Below, piece after piece: positions 7,215 to 15,204 of a stretch of 55,610 nucleotides of DNA. The DNA is taken from assembly GCA_031265845.1 (NCBI GenBank), contig JAISCC010000081.1, forward strand, positions 1 to 55,610. Direction: 5' to 3'. The stretch's first letter is position 1, and each line of letters begins with the position of its first letter. The DNA comes from Treponema sp. Lineage in GTDB: Bacteria > Spirochaetota > Spirochaetia > Treponematales > Breznakiellaceae. The position numbers and the translations under genes were made by a program. Below the pieces are notes generated by a model that saw nothing but the letters and a program-made list of their open reading frames with translations, was not told the DNA's origin and searched no databases.

Positions 7215-9551
7215 TCAACTGGTTGCCGCCACGCTGGCGCTAGCCCGCAAAAACGCCGCCGTTCCCGCCTTGTTTTCGCCTGCGCCTACACAGGAAGGGC
7301 AGCCTTTCGCGCAAGAACACCGTACAACCACCTCGTAAATTGCGGCGAACAATTCCGCGCCGCGCCGCGACAAGGCTTCCGCCAGTCCCGTGCCGCCCGG
7401 ATATTTGTCGTACACGTAGAGCGCGGGAATATCGAAGTGCGGATCGCGCACCCGCTCCGCGACGCCGATGTCGCGGCTGTCGCAGAGCAGGAACATCGGC
7501 GCTATCTGCTTGATGAGCTTGCCCACGCCGGAAAGAACCGATCCCGCTTCTGATTCATCAAGAAGCGCAAGCGATTTGCCGCCGGAGCTTTCGGGCGGAA
7601 AAAGCAACGCCAAGGCGCGAGTCTGCATCTCCTCTTCCGGCAGGTCTATGTTCCCGTACCCAATGTTTTCCTGTGTGTGAAACCGTATTTTCTTGAATTT
7701 AGCGGCTTGAGTCCGCACCAGCACATCGCCAAGACAGCCACGCGCGCCGCCATATTCAAGACGCTCGTCTTCCGCGAGGACTTTTATGTCGGTTTTTACA
7801 TAGCCATCCGTGTAATAGTTCACCTCGGCTTCCCGCACAAGGCATTTTTTCTCCTCAATGTTCAAATCCTCCACCAGATACTGCCTGCCCCGATGAATAT
7901 ACACGGCGTTCCTGAAGATGAGTTCCTTTGCGCTCGGTCTGTCCATTTCCCCGATGACCGCGTTGCGCCCGTCCGTTATGTCGATGATGACCACGTTTTC
8001 GGTCATGGCGGAACGCAGGCTGACGCCTTCCGCCGGAAAGGAACGGTCAGCCCAGTGCCACTTGCCTGCGGTATGTCTGACAACGCCGTCCTGTTCCAGA
8101 AACGAGAGCGCGTCCGCCGTGTCTTTCCCGAAAAAATCTCCCGCGCCGCTGGCGGCGCGCGATTCGCTGGCGCGTTCAATCATTGCGTCCCGAAATGGAA
8201 GCTCAAAAGCGGCGCATTTGACGTGATCCATGTAAATATAGGGGTTATCCGGACTTATACGCGCTTCCTCAACGCTTTTTCTGAAAAACCAGTCAGGATC
8301 ATCCATGATGAACTGATCCAGCGGCGAGGCGGAGGCGATGAAAACCGCCGCGGATGCGCCGCCTCGCCGTCCCGCCCTGCCGGTCTGCTGCCAGAACGAG
8401 TTGAACGATCCGGGGAAGCCGGCCATCACCGCCGCGTCAAGTCCGCCGATGTCTATGCCCAACTCCAGCGCGTTGGTTGACACCACCCCTTGAATGCCGC
8501 CATTCCGCAAGCCTTTCTCTATCTCACGGCGCTCATTTGGCAGAAGCCCGCCCCGGTACGCCTCCACTTTTATCCGCCCATTATCGGTGAATATGTTTTT
8601 AAGCTCATCGTTTACATACGAAGCCGTCACTTCGGTTCTGACCCGTGAATGGGCGAACAGAATGGTTTTTATATTGGCGCGGAGAAAGGCGAGCATCCAC
8701 CGCTGGCTTTCCGTAGTAACCGGACGCCGGACGCCTTGTACGGCGTCAACAAGCGGCGGGTTGTACAGGATGATCCGCTTTTCTCCGCGGGGCGCGCCGT
8801 TGCCGTCGACAAGGGCGACCTCCTCGCCGACAAGGGATTCGGCGAGTTCTTGGGGATTGGCGATGGTCGCCGAACAGAGGATGAACCGTGGTTTTGAGCC
8901 GTAAAACAAGGCGACGCGCCGAAGCCGTCTGATGACATTGGCGACATGGCTGCCGAACACGCCCCGGTAGGAGTGGGCTTCGTCAATGACAACGTATGCA
9001 AGATGAGAGAAAAATTTTATCCATTTGGGATGATTGGGCAGAATGCCGTCGTGAAGCATGTCGGGATTGGAAATGATGATCCGCCCCAAATCCCGCGCCA
9101 CTACGCGGAGGCTTCCCGGCGTATCCCCGTCATAGGTGGAAACCTTCACCGGAAGCGGCTGGATTTTCGGCGGGTTCCCTTCAACCAATTCATTCAGCTC
9201 GGACTGCTGATCCTGAGACAGGGCTTTTGTGGGGAAAAGGTACAGGGCGCGGGCTTTATCATCGGCAAGCAGAGTCTGCAAGACCGGAAGGTTGTAGCAC
9301 AGGGTTTTGCCGGACGCGGTTGGCGTCACCACCACAACGTTTCCGCTCTGAGCCGCGTCCCACACTTCGGCCTGATGGGTATACAACCGCTCTATGCCGC
9401 GCCGCCTGACGGCGTCGGCGATCCGGCTGTCCAGTTCCGCCGGGAACGGGACGAATGAGCCTTCGCTTGCGGGGATGCGCCTGTCCTCCGCAATGCAAGG
9501 CGCGAAATTGTTTTCTTCAATAATGCGATCTAAAACCGTTGTTTTTTCCAT
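7215..9551 (-). CDS. MrfA/YprA-like superfamily 2 DNA helicase
   Basis: The 778-residue protein carries the helicase motifs in order: TPTASGKT at 76-83 (Walker A), DEAH at 190-193, SAT at 228-230, and the QQTGRAGRRG motif VI further on. The C-terminal domain ends with four clustered cysteines, Cys745, Cys747, Cys751 and Cys754 (RCSCAKGCPSCVG). This arrangement is that of the MrfA/Hrq1-type helicases with a C-terminal DUF1998 metal site, known in Bacillus to act in a repair pathway for mitomycin-type lesions. The start at 9551 has a GGAGG on the minus strand about 9 nt upstream. No frame damage is seen. The role in repair is inferred from the family. Confidence 0.85.
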   Translation of the reverse strand: MEKTTVLDRIIEENNFAPCIAEDRRIPASEGSFVPFPAELDSRIADAVRRRGIERLYTHQAEVWDAAQSGNVVVVTPTASGKTLCYNLPVLQTLLADDKARALYLFPTKALSQDQQSELNELVEGNPPKIQPLPVKVSTYDGDTPGSLRVVARDLGRIIISNPDMLHDGILPNHPKWIKFFSHLAYVVIDEAHSYRGVFGSHVANVIRRLRRVALFYGSKPRFILCSATIANPQELAESLVGEEVALVDGNGAPRGEKRIILYNPPLVDAVQGVRRPVTTESQRWMLAFLRANIKTILFAHSRVRTEVTASYVNDELKNIFTDNGRIKVEAYRGGLLPNERREIEKGLRNGGIQGVVSTNALELGIDIGGLDAAVMAGFPGSFNSFWQQTGRAGRRGGASAAVFIASASPLDQFIMDDPDWFFRKSVEEARISPDNPYIYMDHVKCAAFELPFRDAMIERASESRAASGAGDFFGKDTADALSFLEQDGVVRHTAGKWHWADRSFPAEGVSLRSAMTENVVIIDITDGRNAVIGEMDRPSAKELIFRNAVYIHRGRQYLVEDLNIEEKKCLVREAEVNYYTDGYVKTDIKVLAEDERLEYGGARGCLGDVLVRTQAAKFKKIRFHTQENIGYGNIDLPEEEMQTRALALLFPPESSGGKSLALLDESEAGSVLSGVGKLIKQIAPMFLLCDSRDIGVAERVRDPHFDIPALYVYDKYPGGTGLAEALSRRGAELFAAIYEVVVRCSCAKGCPSCVGAGENKAGTAAFLRASASVAATS

Positions 9552-9635
9552 GCCGTAGCCTCCAGTTCCTTTACGTTATCCGCAGTACAAACCGCTTCTC
9601 TGAATGAGCGATTTTGCGCTCCCTTGGGGTTACGT

Positions 9636-9869
9636 TTACACGCTTACGGCGATCTCTTTCCTCACCAGTTCACCGATGATTTGGGCAGGGGTTTGATGGG
9701 AATCCCCGGCTCTGGTGAGGATATAATCGGCAACGCCCTTGTCCAGCATGTCGAGCAATCCCCGCTGGCGGGTAAAATAGCCGCCTTTTTTGGCGGGGTC
9801 TACTTTGGGCGGATTTCTGGTGAAAAACTCATCCCAATAGCCGACTTCTTCATCGGTCATTTCTTTCAT
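9636..9869 (-). CDS. Putative antitoxin-like protein of a degraded toxin-antitoxin pair
   Basis: The start chosen is the ATG at 9869 (MKEMTDEEVGYW), which has a GAGGA ribosome site. A longer frame from 9908 reads into the upstream gene. The 77-residue acidic protein has an N-terminal WDEFFTRNPPKVDP segment and a helical end with HQTPAQIIGELVRKEI, similar in style to antitoxins that accompany BrnT-like toxins. The preceding gene on the same strand overlaps its start by about 20 bp and carries a frameshift. I infer an antitoxin left without an active toxin. Family assignment is tentative. Confidence 0.5.
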   Translation of the reverse strand: MKEMTDEEVGYWDEFFTRNPPKVDPAKKGGYFTRQRGLLDMLDKGVADYILTRAGDSHQTPAQIIGELVRKEIAVSV

Positions 9870-10145
9870 AGCTTCCTCTTTCATTGCCTGTCGGCAGAAG
9901 GGATTCAAATATGCTCCGGCAAGGCGTAGCGTGAAATACGTTTAGTCCACCGTCCTCCATTTCGGTATACATGCTCTCAAGCAGGCTGTCCGCAACGCCA
10001 AAGCCAAGCGCGATAATTTGTTCGCATAGACTTCAACCGGACCTTCATACAGCGGATCATCAAGGACACGGAGAATGTTTTCCAGCGTGATCCCCTGTTT
10101 GAAAGCCGATGATTTGCAAACTGCTTTTTGATTCGCGTCTTTATT
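9850..10145 (-). pseudogene. Frameshifted toxin-like gene upstream of the antitoxin-like gene
   Basis: One minus-strand frame reads GITLENILRVLDDPLYEGPVE and then changes style. A second frame continues in a plausible way with GFGVADSLLESMYTEMEDGG and reaches a TGA at 9850-9852, inside the next gene. Restoring one T in the run near 10013-10016 (minus strand AAATTATCG) joins the two frames. No ATG remains in the first frame, so the N-terminus is also damaged. The pair order and overlap match type II toxin-antitoxin operons of the BrnT/A kind, but I cannot prove the family. Confidence 0.5.
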
Positions 10146-10215
10146 CTACCACAAAAAGGACGGGGTGGCAATCCGGCATCGCCTCATCAGCAATTCCCGG
10201 ATCGGACAAAAAAAT

Positions 10216-10320
10216 AGCGGGGCCGCGCGCTTGCGCATGACCCCGCTTAGTATCAGACACCATTTTTCAAGATAAAAATTTATCCGAAAATCTGGTGTCA
10301 GACACTTTTGCGTTCTCAAA
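10216..10320. repeat. REP-like intergenic repeat with GTGTCAGACAC motif
   Basis: An inverted repeat AGCGGGG (10216-10222) and CCCCGCT (10241-10247) is followed by two copies of the palindromic word, TATCAGACACCA and TGGTGTCAGACAC (10293-10305). The same two words, AGCGGGG/CCCCGCT and TGTCTGACACC, recur between 32308 and 32522. Such words are typical of extragenic palindromic repeats mobilised by IS200-like REP transposases, none of which is visible here. Confidence 0.55.
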
Positions 10321-10574
10321 TTTGGCGCCCGGCGCCTTTGTGTTACCCTGCAACCAGCAGCCGCACTTTGTTTTACGGCGGCCGGTTGTGATTCATCTGG
10401 CGCTCAAGGATCACAAAATCGTTTCCACCGACACCCTTACGGCGCCGTACAACCTGCCGTCGGCTCTCTGACCCCGCCAGACCAGAGCGCCATCTTTCCC
10501 GACAATTTATATCATTGCAATCTCGCACCCCTGCGTTACCCCGTTGAGAGATCTTTCATGGGTCGGCAGTTACA
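10321..10574. other. Intergenic stretch without a gene
   Basis: The plus strand holds fragments of open frame (for example around 10374-10470, reading VIHLALKDHKIVSTDT) that could be the end of a lost gene. They have no start and no recognisable domain. Confidence 0.3.
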
Positions 10575-11657
10575 TTAATATGTTGCCAAAGTGTCGATAA
10601 AACTCTTTGCCGCGCTCTGGACCAATGAGAAAGCTGATCCAAGTGACTGACTGCAGTCTATCACAAGTACGACCCCATTGGTTTTGCTGATATCTTCAGT
10701 GGTGGAGGAATCCTCGGTGTCTTGCCGCCATGGATTATCCTCATTGTATCTTATCTCGACTTTGATGCTTTGTATAAAATACTCCGTTTCATACCTTACG
10801 TATTTCAAATTGTTGAAGGGCAGAAGAATCTTGCCGGAGTTTACCGTACCGGTGATAGGGTTGTCAAACGTGGTGTGACTCCCTTTCTGGGTTACCGTAA
10901 AGGACGGCGCCGCGTTGGCATTTCCCATATTATATACCAACTTTCCGTAGATCGTATCGGTGTAAGTGTCGAATGTGGTCGAATTAGAAGTTGCTGTGAC
11001 GGTCAACTTGAAAAGCTTGGGTTCTATTTCCGAAAACAACCCGGTATTTGTTTTCAACACTATGTTCTTTGAGGAGGCCAGAACGCTGTCCGCTATGTTT
11101 TTGAATACAGTGTCTAATTCGGATGCATCGTTTGCGGTCTCGTACTGTCCATTCTGGACCAGTTGTCGCATATCCGTCTGATTAATCGACTCATTCCCGG
11201 TGAACCCGATGGCGTAGCTCCTCAATTCTGGCTTCATACCTAAATCCGCCTTCGCTTGGGTATATACTCTCGTCTGAGTCACGCTTTTACCGTCGGCGAT
11301 ATACAAACTGCTTGAACGATTGTCAGCGCCATCGGTGAAGGTAACCAGAAAAATGTTGTCAAAGGCAGGCAATCCGCTCTGGGCAAACATGGCAACTCCC
11401 TTCGATACCGCATAGCATAGAGCGGTGGCATCTACGTTGTTGTTCGTGCTGTTGATGAAGGTCTTCGCCGTTCCAAGATTATTGGAAATATTCGAAATCT
11501 TTACGGTGTCGTTAAAGGTTACTACTCCCACATAAAAATTCTCGGAAGTTTGCTCATCGTTGCCATTATTTCCGCTGTCCCCGCAACCTGCCAGAATGAA
11601 CATCGCCGCCAGCGCAAGGACGGCGAAACCGAAAAATAGTCCATATCTCGTTTTCAT
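10575..11657 (-). CDS. Lipoprotein with a von Willebrand A domain in permuted order
   Basis: Residues 1-25 are a lipoprotein signal ending in LAGC with Cys25. Directly after it come VGVVTFND, DATAL with Thr78 and FLVTFTDGADN with Asp109, which are the second, third and fourth elements of a von Willebrand A domain. The first element, the metal-site motif D334-x-S336-x-S338 in VVLVIDCSQSLG, lies at residues 330-340 and is followed by one helix and the stop. A beta-rich region of about 140 residues sits between. Together the two ends would make one complete domain with its N-terminal strand moved to the C-terminus. The gene lies 74 bp downstream of the 221-residue family member and is probably co-transcribed with it. 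It should be a periplasmic or surface lipoprotein; ligand unknown. Confidence 0.75.
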   Translation of the reverse strand: MKTRYGLFFGFAVLALAAMFILAGCGDSGNNGNDEQTSENFYVGVVTFNDTVKISNISNNLGTAKTFINSTNNNVDATALCYAVSKGVAMFAQSGLPAFDNIFLVTFTDGADNRSSSLYIADGKSVTQTRVYTQAKADLGMKPELRSYAIGFTGNESINQTDMRQLVQNGQYETANDASELDTVFKNIADSVLASSKNIVLKTNTGLFSEIEPKLFKLTVTATSNSTTFDTYTDTIYGKLVYNMGNANAAPSFTVTQKGSHTTFDNPITGTVNSGKILLPFNNLKYVRYETEYFIQSIKVEIRYNEDNPWRQDTEDSSTTEDISKTNGVVLVIDCSQSLGSAFSLVQSAAKSFIDTLATY

Positions 11658-11731
11658 GAAGGTCTCCTTTGCGGTTTTTATGTCCCGCCGACAAAAATAG
11701 TATGTTTAACCATAAGCGGATAACATGCTCG

Positions 11732-12397
11732 TTACGGAATAAGCGCCGAAACTATCGGCCCCCAGTTGCCTTTCTTGCCGTCATTTTCTATCTGCACCGC
11801 GAAATAGGCCGTCTTCCCGCTGTCCCCAAACTCGAACTCGATCAGGTCCTTTTTCCGCTGGGTGTAGAAGGATTGGCGCAACTCTTCGGGCTTCAGAGGC
11901 GGGGTTTCCCCCGGCGCTATCACGCTGTAATAGATGCGGCAGCCTTTGTTCGCTTTGTCGTCGGGGTCGCCGGCAACATAGACGATCCGCACTCCCAGCT
12001 CGTGGCGACCCACCAAGTAGGTTTCTACAGCCACCTGCGCTGTAGGCGTGGTTGAGGGCGTCGGGTGCGGATCATGGGGTTTCAAACCCAAACTGACAAG
12101 GTCTGAATCGAGCAGGGGCGGGGTCAGGAAATGCCGCCGCTTGAAGTCCCGCATAAAGCCGGTCAGCGCGTCGAAGGCTTCCTTGCACAGGGCGTTTGAG
12201 ACGGGGGTGCGGGTGGTCTCGTTTTGGGCGGTCGCCAGGGCGGCCCTGGCGGCGTCTCTGCGGGCGGCCAGTTCCGTTAAACCCGTTCCGGGAATATTCC
12301 AGTCGGTTTGCCTAGGGGTACATACTGAAATCCAGTCGTCGGCCATAGCCAGTTGACCGGTGCGGCTCTTTGGGAGCCAGTCTCTGTTAGTCGCCAT
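11732..12397 (-). CDS. DWLPKSR-family protein of unknown function, copy B
   Basis: The 221-residue product begins MATNRDWLPKSR and ends GNWGPIVSALIP. It has no signal peptide and no membrane segment. The N-terminal half is helical (LAMADDWISVC, then CKEAFDALTGFMRDFKRR). A Pro/Thr linker (HPTPSTTPTAQ) leads to a C-terminal half with strands such as LGVRIVYVAGD, CRIYYSVIAPG and TAYFAVQIEND, resembling a fibronectin type III or Ig-like fold; the fold is inferred. It has the same length as the copy at 29434-30099 and is about four-fifths identical by eye. The start has AAGGAGATATT upstream. Array B lies just before it and a lipoprotein gene follows. The function is unknown to me. Confidence 0.85.
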   Translation of the reverse strand: MATNRDWLPKSRTGQLAMADDWISVCTPRQTDWNIPGTGLTELAARRDAARAALATAQNETTRTPVSNALCKEAFDALTGFMRDFKRRHFLTPPLLDSDLVSLGLKPHDPHPTPSTTPTAQVAVETYLVGRHELGVRIVYVAGDPDDKANKGCRIYYSVIAPGETPPLKPEELRQSFYTQRKKDLIEFEFGDSGKTAYFAVQIENDGKKGNWGPIVSALIP

Positions 12398-12493
12398 TAT
12401 AATATCTCCTTGTATGAGGCATAGAGTGATAGGAGGTTAGGTTTTTCCGGCGCTTCAGCGCGCGCTGCGCGTTCCGCGTGGCGGAACCGTTCC

Positions 12494-12703
12494 CCTTTAG
12501 GTCGCAGGGGTTCCCCTTTGCAGTGAAGGGGGTGCTTTTTGAGCCGCAGGGGATACCCTTTGCAGTGAAGGGGATACTTTTTGAATTGCAGGGGATCCCT
12601 TTTGGGTCGCAGGGATTCCCCTTTGCGGTGAAAAGGCTCCCTTTTGAAGCGGAGGGGATGCTTTTTGAGATGAAAGGGATCCCCTTTGCGGCGTCTTTAT
12701 TTC
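12494..12703 (-). repeat. Tandem 21-bp repeat array B (about ten units)
   Basis: Units start at 12494 and recur every 21 bp to 12703; on the plus strand the consensus is near CCTTTGCAGTGAAGGGGATA plus one base. The last unit is degenerate. The array is upstream of the minus-strand gene at 11732-12397, ending 97 bp before its start codon. All three minus-strand frames are open across the array. One of them continues to a TAA at 12387-12389, which overlaps the gene's start codon by 11 bp. Read as protein, the units are heptads such as LQKGAFS or KGIPCNS. Confidence 0.85.
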
Positions 12704-12772
12704 CGTTTGAGAAAAGTTGTCGAAAAAAGCGGGGATTGACTGTTCTATGCGGAATAGCTTCAACATTTTCAA
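12497..12772 (-). CDS. Possible heptad-repeat ORF upstream of copy B
   Basis: A minus-strand frame starting at a TTG at 12772 (or an ATG six bases later) runs through the repeat units to 12497. It would give about 90 residues with a non-repetitive head (LFRIEQSIPAFFDNFSQ) followed by heptads of the type x-Q-K/R-G-x-P-x. Its stop is 99 bp before the next gene. Another frame is open from 12902 to 12387 and overlaps the downstream start, but it has no ATG, GTG or TTG near its beginning. The sequence cannot decide which frame, if any, is translated. Confidence 0.3.
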   Translation of the reverse strand: MKMLKLFRIEQSIPAFFDNFSQTEIKTPQRGSLSSQKASPPLQKGAFSPQRGIPATQKGSPAIQKVSPSLQRVSPAAQKAPPSLQRGTPAT

Positions 12773-12791
12773 GCGGACGAAGAGTCCGCTT
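12771..12791. terminator. Hairpin between the G15 tract and array B
   Basis: AAGCGGAC at 12771-12778 and GTCCGCTT at 12784-12791 form a perfect 8-bp stem with a 5-nt loop. On the plus strand it is followed by TTTCTG and could stop transcription in that direction. On the minus strand it lies in the leader of the repeat ORF. Confidence 0.45.
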
Positions 12792-12879
12792 TTCTGTAAA
12801 ATATAACCCAGCGCGTGTGTTGTTTATGTACTGATTATTGCTATAGACACCGCGAAAAATCGCTTCTAGAGAACGGTTC

Positions 12880-12894
12880 GGGGGGGGGGGGGGG
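12880..12894 (-). repeat. 15-nt G tract (C15 on the strand of copy B)
   Basis: Fifteen consecutive G lie on the plus strand, so the minus strand, which carries the family gene, has C15. The tract is about 480 bp upstream of that gene's start and about 180 bp upstream of array B. An equivalent C15 lies at 28908-28922 upstream of copy C in the same relative orientation. Confidence 0.9.
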
Positions 12895-13319
12895 CAATCG
12901 CGCTAATGCGCAAGACGTGATTATGAGCCGTCAAATTCATTTTTCTGTCAACGCTCCTTTCATATATTTTAAAAGAAAGTATATCCGCTTCACTCTTGTT
13001 TGTCAACACTCTTTTTTAGCTTTTCTTCTGTTTGTGCGATTCGCACGAAAGCGCCCTCAGCTTTCCGCATAAACGTGGATGTCATAGCGCGATGCGCCTC
13101 GTTCGAGTGGTTCGTGTTTTCCTCCTGATTGTCCATTCAGAACTTTTGACGCCATTTTCACTATTTCATCTTAAATCCGCGTCGCCAACCGGCGCATCCG
13201 CAGATAAAATTTAACGTGTTGACCATGCGGCGCCTCCCTCCGCCCGCGTTCCCCTCGCGGTTCCATGCAAGCATATACGCTTGCATAGGCGAAAGATTTC
13301 CGTGTCCATAGCGCTCCCC
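12895..13319. other. Intergenic stretch without a recognised gene
   Basis: Short plus-strand frames near 12815-13214 lack ribosome-binding sites and recognisable sequence. The stretch is AT-rich around 12950-13010. I see no RNA gene. Confidence 0.4.
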
Positions 13320-13348
13320 TTGTCAATATAGCCCATATCATATATTAT
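13320..13348 (+). promoter_or_regulatory. Promoter of nadE, nearly leaderless
   Basis: TTGTCA at 13320-13325 and TATTAT at 13343-13348 are 17 bp apart. The nadE ATG at 13355 is 6 nt after the -10 box and has no Shine-Dalgarno sequence, so transcription probably starts at the start codon. Confidence 0.6.
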
Positions 13349-13354
13349 GACGAT

Positions 13355-15055
13355 ATGAATATAGCGATTGCGCAAATAAATTCTTTTATCGGCGATTTCG
13401 CCGGCAATAGGGAAAAAATACGCGCGTGGACGGAAAAAGCGCTGGCGCGGAACGCGGACATGATTCTTTTTCCTGAACTTGCCGTGTGCGGGTATCCGCC
13501 CATGGATCTGCTTGATCAGGATTGTTTTGTCGAGAAGAATATGCAGACCGTTCACGAGCTTCAGCGCATGTTGCCCGGAAACATAGCCTGCGGCGTGGGT
13601 TTTGTGCGGCGGAGTCCGTACTCATTTGGGAAATCGCTGGCAAACGCCTACGGCGTCATTTTAGACGGGAAGCTCGTGTTTGAACAGATCAAGACCTTGC
13701 TCCCCACCTACGATGTGTTTGACGAAGCCCGCAATTTTGAGGGCGCCCGTGAATGGAGGGCGTTTGAGTACAAGGGGGAGCGCATAGGCGTTGCGATCTG
13801 TGAAGATGTATGGCGGGAAACCGGCGCGCCCGGCACGAGTTACGTCCGCGATCCGGTGAAAGAGCTGTTCGACCAGGGCATCACCCTGCTCTGCGTCCCG
13901 TCCGCGTCCCCGTATGTGGCGGAGAAACTCGCGGCGCGGCGCAGTCTGGCGAAGCGCATCAGCAAGCGGGGCGGTGTCACGCTCGCGTATGTCAATGCGG
14001 TGGGCGCGAATGATTCGATCATCTTTGACGGGCGATCATTCGCGGTGCTTCCTGACGCTCAGAAGCCGCTGTTGCAGGGACAGGCTTTTAGCGAGGATAT
14101 GTTCGTCTTTGACGCCAAGACCGGCGAAACAGCGGGCGAAACGGCGGATGCGGTCGCCGCCTCGCGGTGGCAGGATGTGAAAGCCGAAAATGAGCTTGAT
14201 GTCATTGAAGAAGCGCTCGTCATAGGCATACGGGACTACATGGCGAAATGTGGTTTCACCCGCGTCCACCTTGGGCTTTCGGGCGGCATTGATTCCGCGC
14301 TGACCGCGTATTTGGCGGTGAGAGCCGTGGGGCAAGACAGAACCGTGTGTTTCAGTATGCCGTCGCGCTTTTCGTCGCAGGGATCGAAAGACGACGCGGC
14401 GGAGCTTGCCGCCCGCCTCGGCTGTAGGTACGCGCCATTATCCATAGAGCCGGTGTTCACGAGTTTCCTTGAAACGCTGGAGCCGGTGTTCGAGAAAAAG
14501 CCTTTTGACAGCGCCGAGGAAAACCTGCAAGCCCGCATTCGGGGAACCTTGCTCATGGCGTATTCAAATAAGTTTTCTTCAATGTTGCTCACGACAGGCA
14601 ATAAGAGCGAACTGGCGATGGGGTATTGCACCTTGTATGGGGACACAAACGGCGCGCTCGCTCCCATAGGGGACCTTTTCAAGACCGAAGTTTTCGCGCT
14701 GTGTCGGCGCATCAACGAAAAAGCGGCTGTAGAGGAGGGGAACATCATCATACCGGAGGCGATTCTCACCAAGCCGCCATCTGCGGAACTCCGTCCGAAT
14801 CAGACGGATCAGGATAGCCTGCCCCCATACGAAGTTCTCGACGAGATACTCAAGCGCTGCCTGTTTGACAACCTCTCAAAAGAAGAGATCGTGGACAAGG
14901 GTTGGGACGCGGAGCTTGTGGAGAAGATCATCACGTCAGTGGCCAGGGCGGAATTCAAACGCCGCCAGGCGCCGCCCGTGCTGAAAGTGTCGAAGCGGGC
15001 GTTTGGCATGGGGCGGCGTATGCCCATCGCCCGGAGCGTATACGAGGCGCTCTAG
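13355..15055 (+). CDS. nadE: Glutamine-dependent NAD+ synthetase
   Basis: The 566-residue enzyme makes NAD+ from deamido-NAD+, ATP and glutamine in the cytoplasm. Its N-terminal nitrilase-type glutaminase domain (about 1-260) shows the catalytic triad Glu41 (FPELAVCGYPP), Lys113 (EQIKTLLPTYD) and Cys149 (AICEDVW). The C-terminal synthetase domain has the ATP loop LGLSGGIDSALTAYLAV at about residue 308 onward and TTGNKSELAMGYCTLYGD. Length and order are normal for the two-domain bacterial form. The start is fixed by a promoter whose -10 box ends 6 nt upstream. No frame damage is present. Confidence 0.95.
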   Translation: MNIAIAQINSFIGDFAGNREKIRAWTEKALARNADMILFPELAVCGYPPMDLLDQDCFVEKNMQTVHELQRMLPGNIACGVGFVRRSPYSFGKSLANAYGVILDGKLVFEQIKTLLPTYDVFDEARNFEGAREWRAFEYKGERIGVAICEDVWRETGAPGTSYVRDPVKELFDQGITLLCVPSASPYVAEKLAARRSLAKRISKRGGVTLAYVNAVGANDSIIFDGRSFAVLPDAQKPLLQGQAFSEDMFVFDAKTGETAGETADAVAASRWQDVKAENELDVIEEALVIGIRDYMAKCGFTRVHLGLSGGIDSALTAYLAVRAVGQDRTVCFSMPSRFSSQGSKDDAAELAARLGCRYAPLSIEPVFTSFLETLEPVFEKKPFDSAEENLQARIRGTLLMAYSNKFSSMLLTTGNKSELAMGYCTLYGDTNGALAPIGDLFKTEVFALCRRINEKAAVEEGNIIIPEAILTKPPSAELRPNQTDQDSLPPYEVLDEILKRCLFDNLSKEEIVDKGWDAELVEKIITSVARAEFKRRQAPPVLKVSKRAFGMGRRMPIARSVYEAL

Positions 15056-15163
15056 CCCGGAGCGGATGAATGCCGCCGCGTCGTACGCGGCGCGGGCGTA
15101 AAGGCAGCCGGGAATGAATGAGTGAGCAGAGCCTGAAAAGCGCATTTATTGCAAAATGGAGTG

Positions 15164-15193
15164 TTGACTTTTCAGGTAAAAATACTCTATCAT
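15164..15193 (+). promoter_or_regulatory. Promoter of the TPR protein gene
   Basis: TTGACT at 15164-15169 and TATCAT at 15188-15193 are separated by 18 bp. The first in-frame ATG after it is at 15205, 11 nt downstream, again with almost no leader. The longer frame from 15118 starts upstream of this promoter. Confidence 0.55.
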
Positions 15194-15204
15194 ACACAAA
15201 CCGT

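Noticed and set aside
7677-8480. Long plus-strand frame of 267 codons inside the helicase gene
   Set aside because: It is the antisense shadow of the MrfA-like gene, which has all helicase motifs on the other strand.
12478-12834. Plus-strand heptad ORF (FAVKGVLFEPQG type) on array B
   Set aside because: It runs opposite to the family gene and its repeat text follows automatically from the 21-bp period; the minus strand fits the layout of cassettes A and C better.
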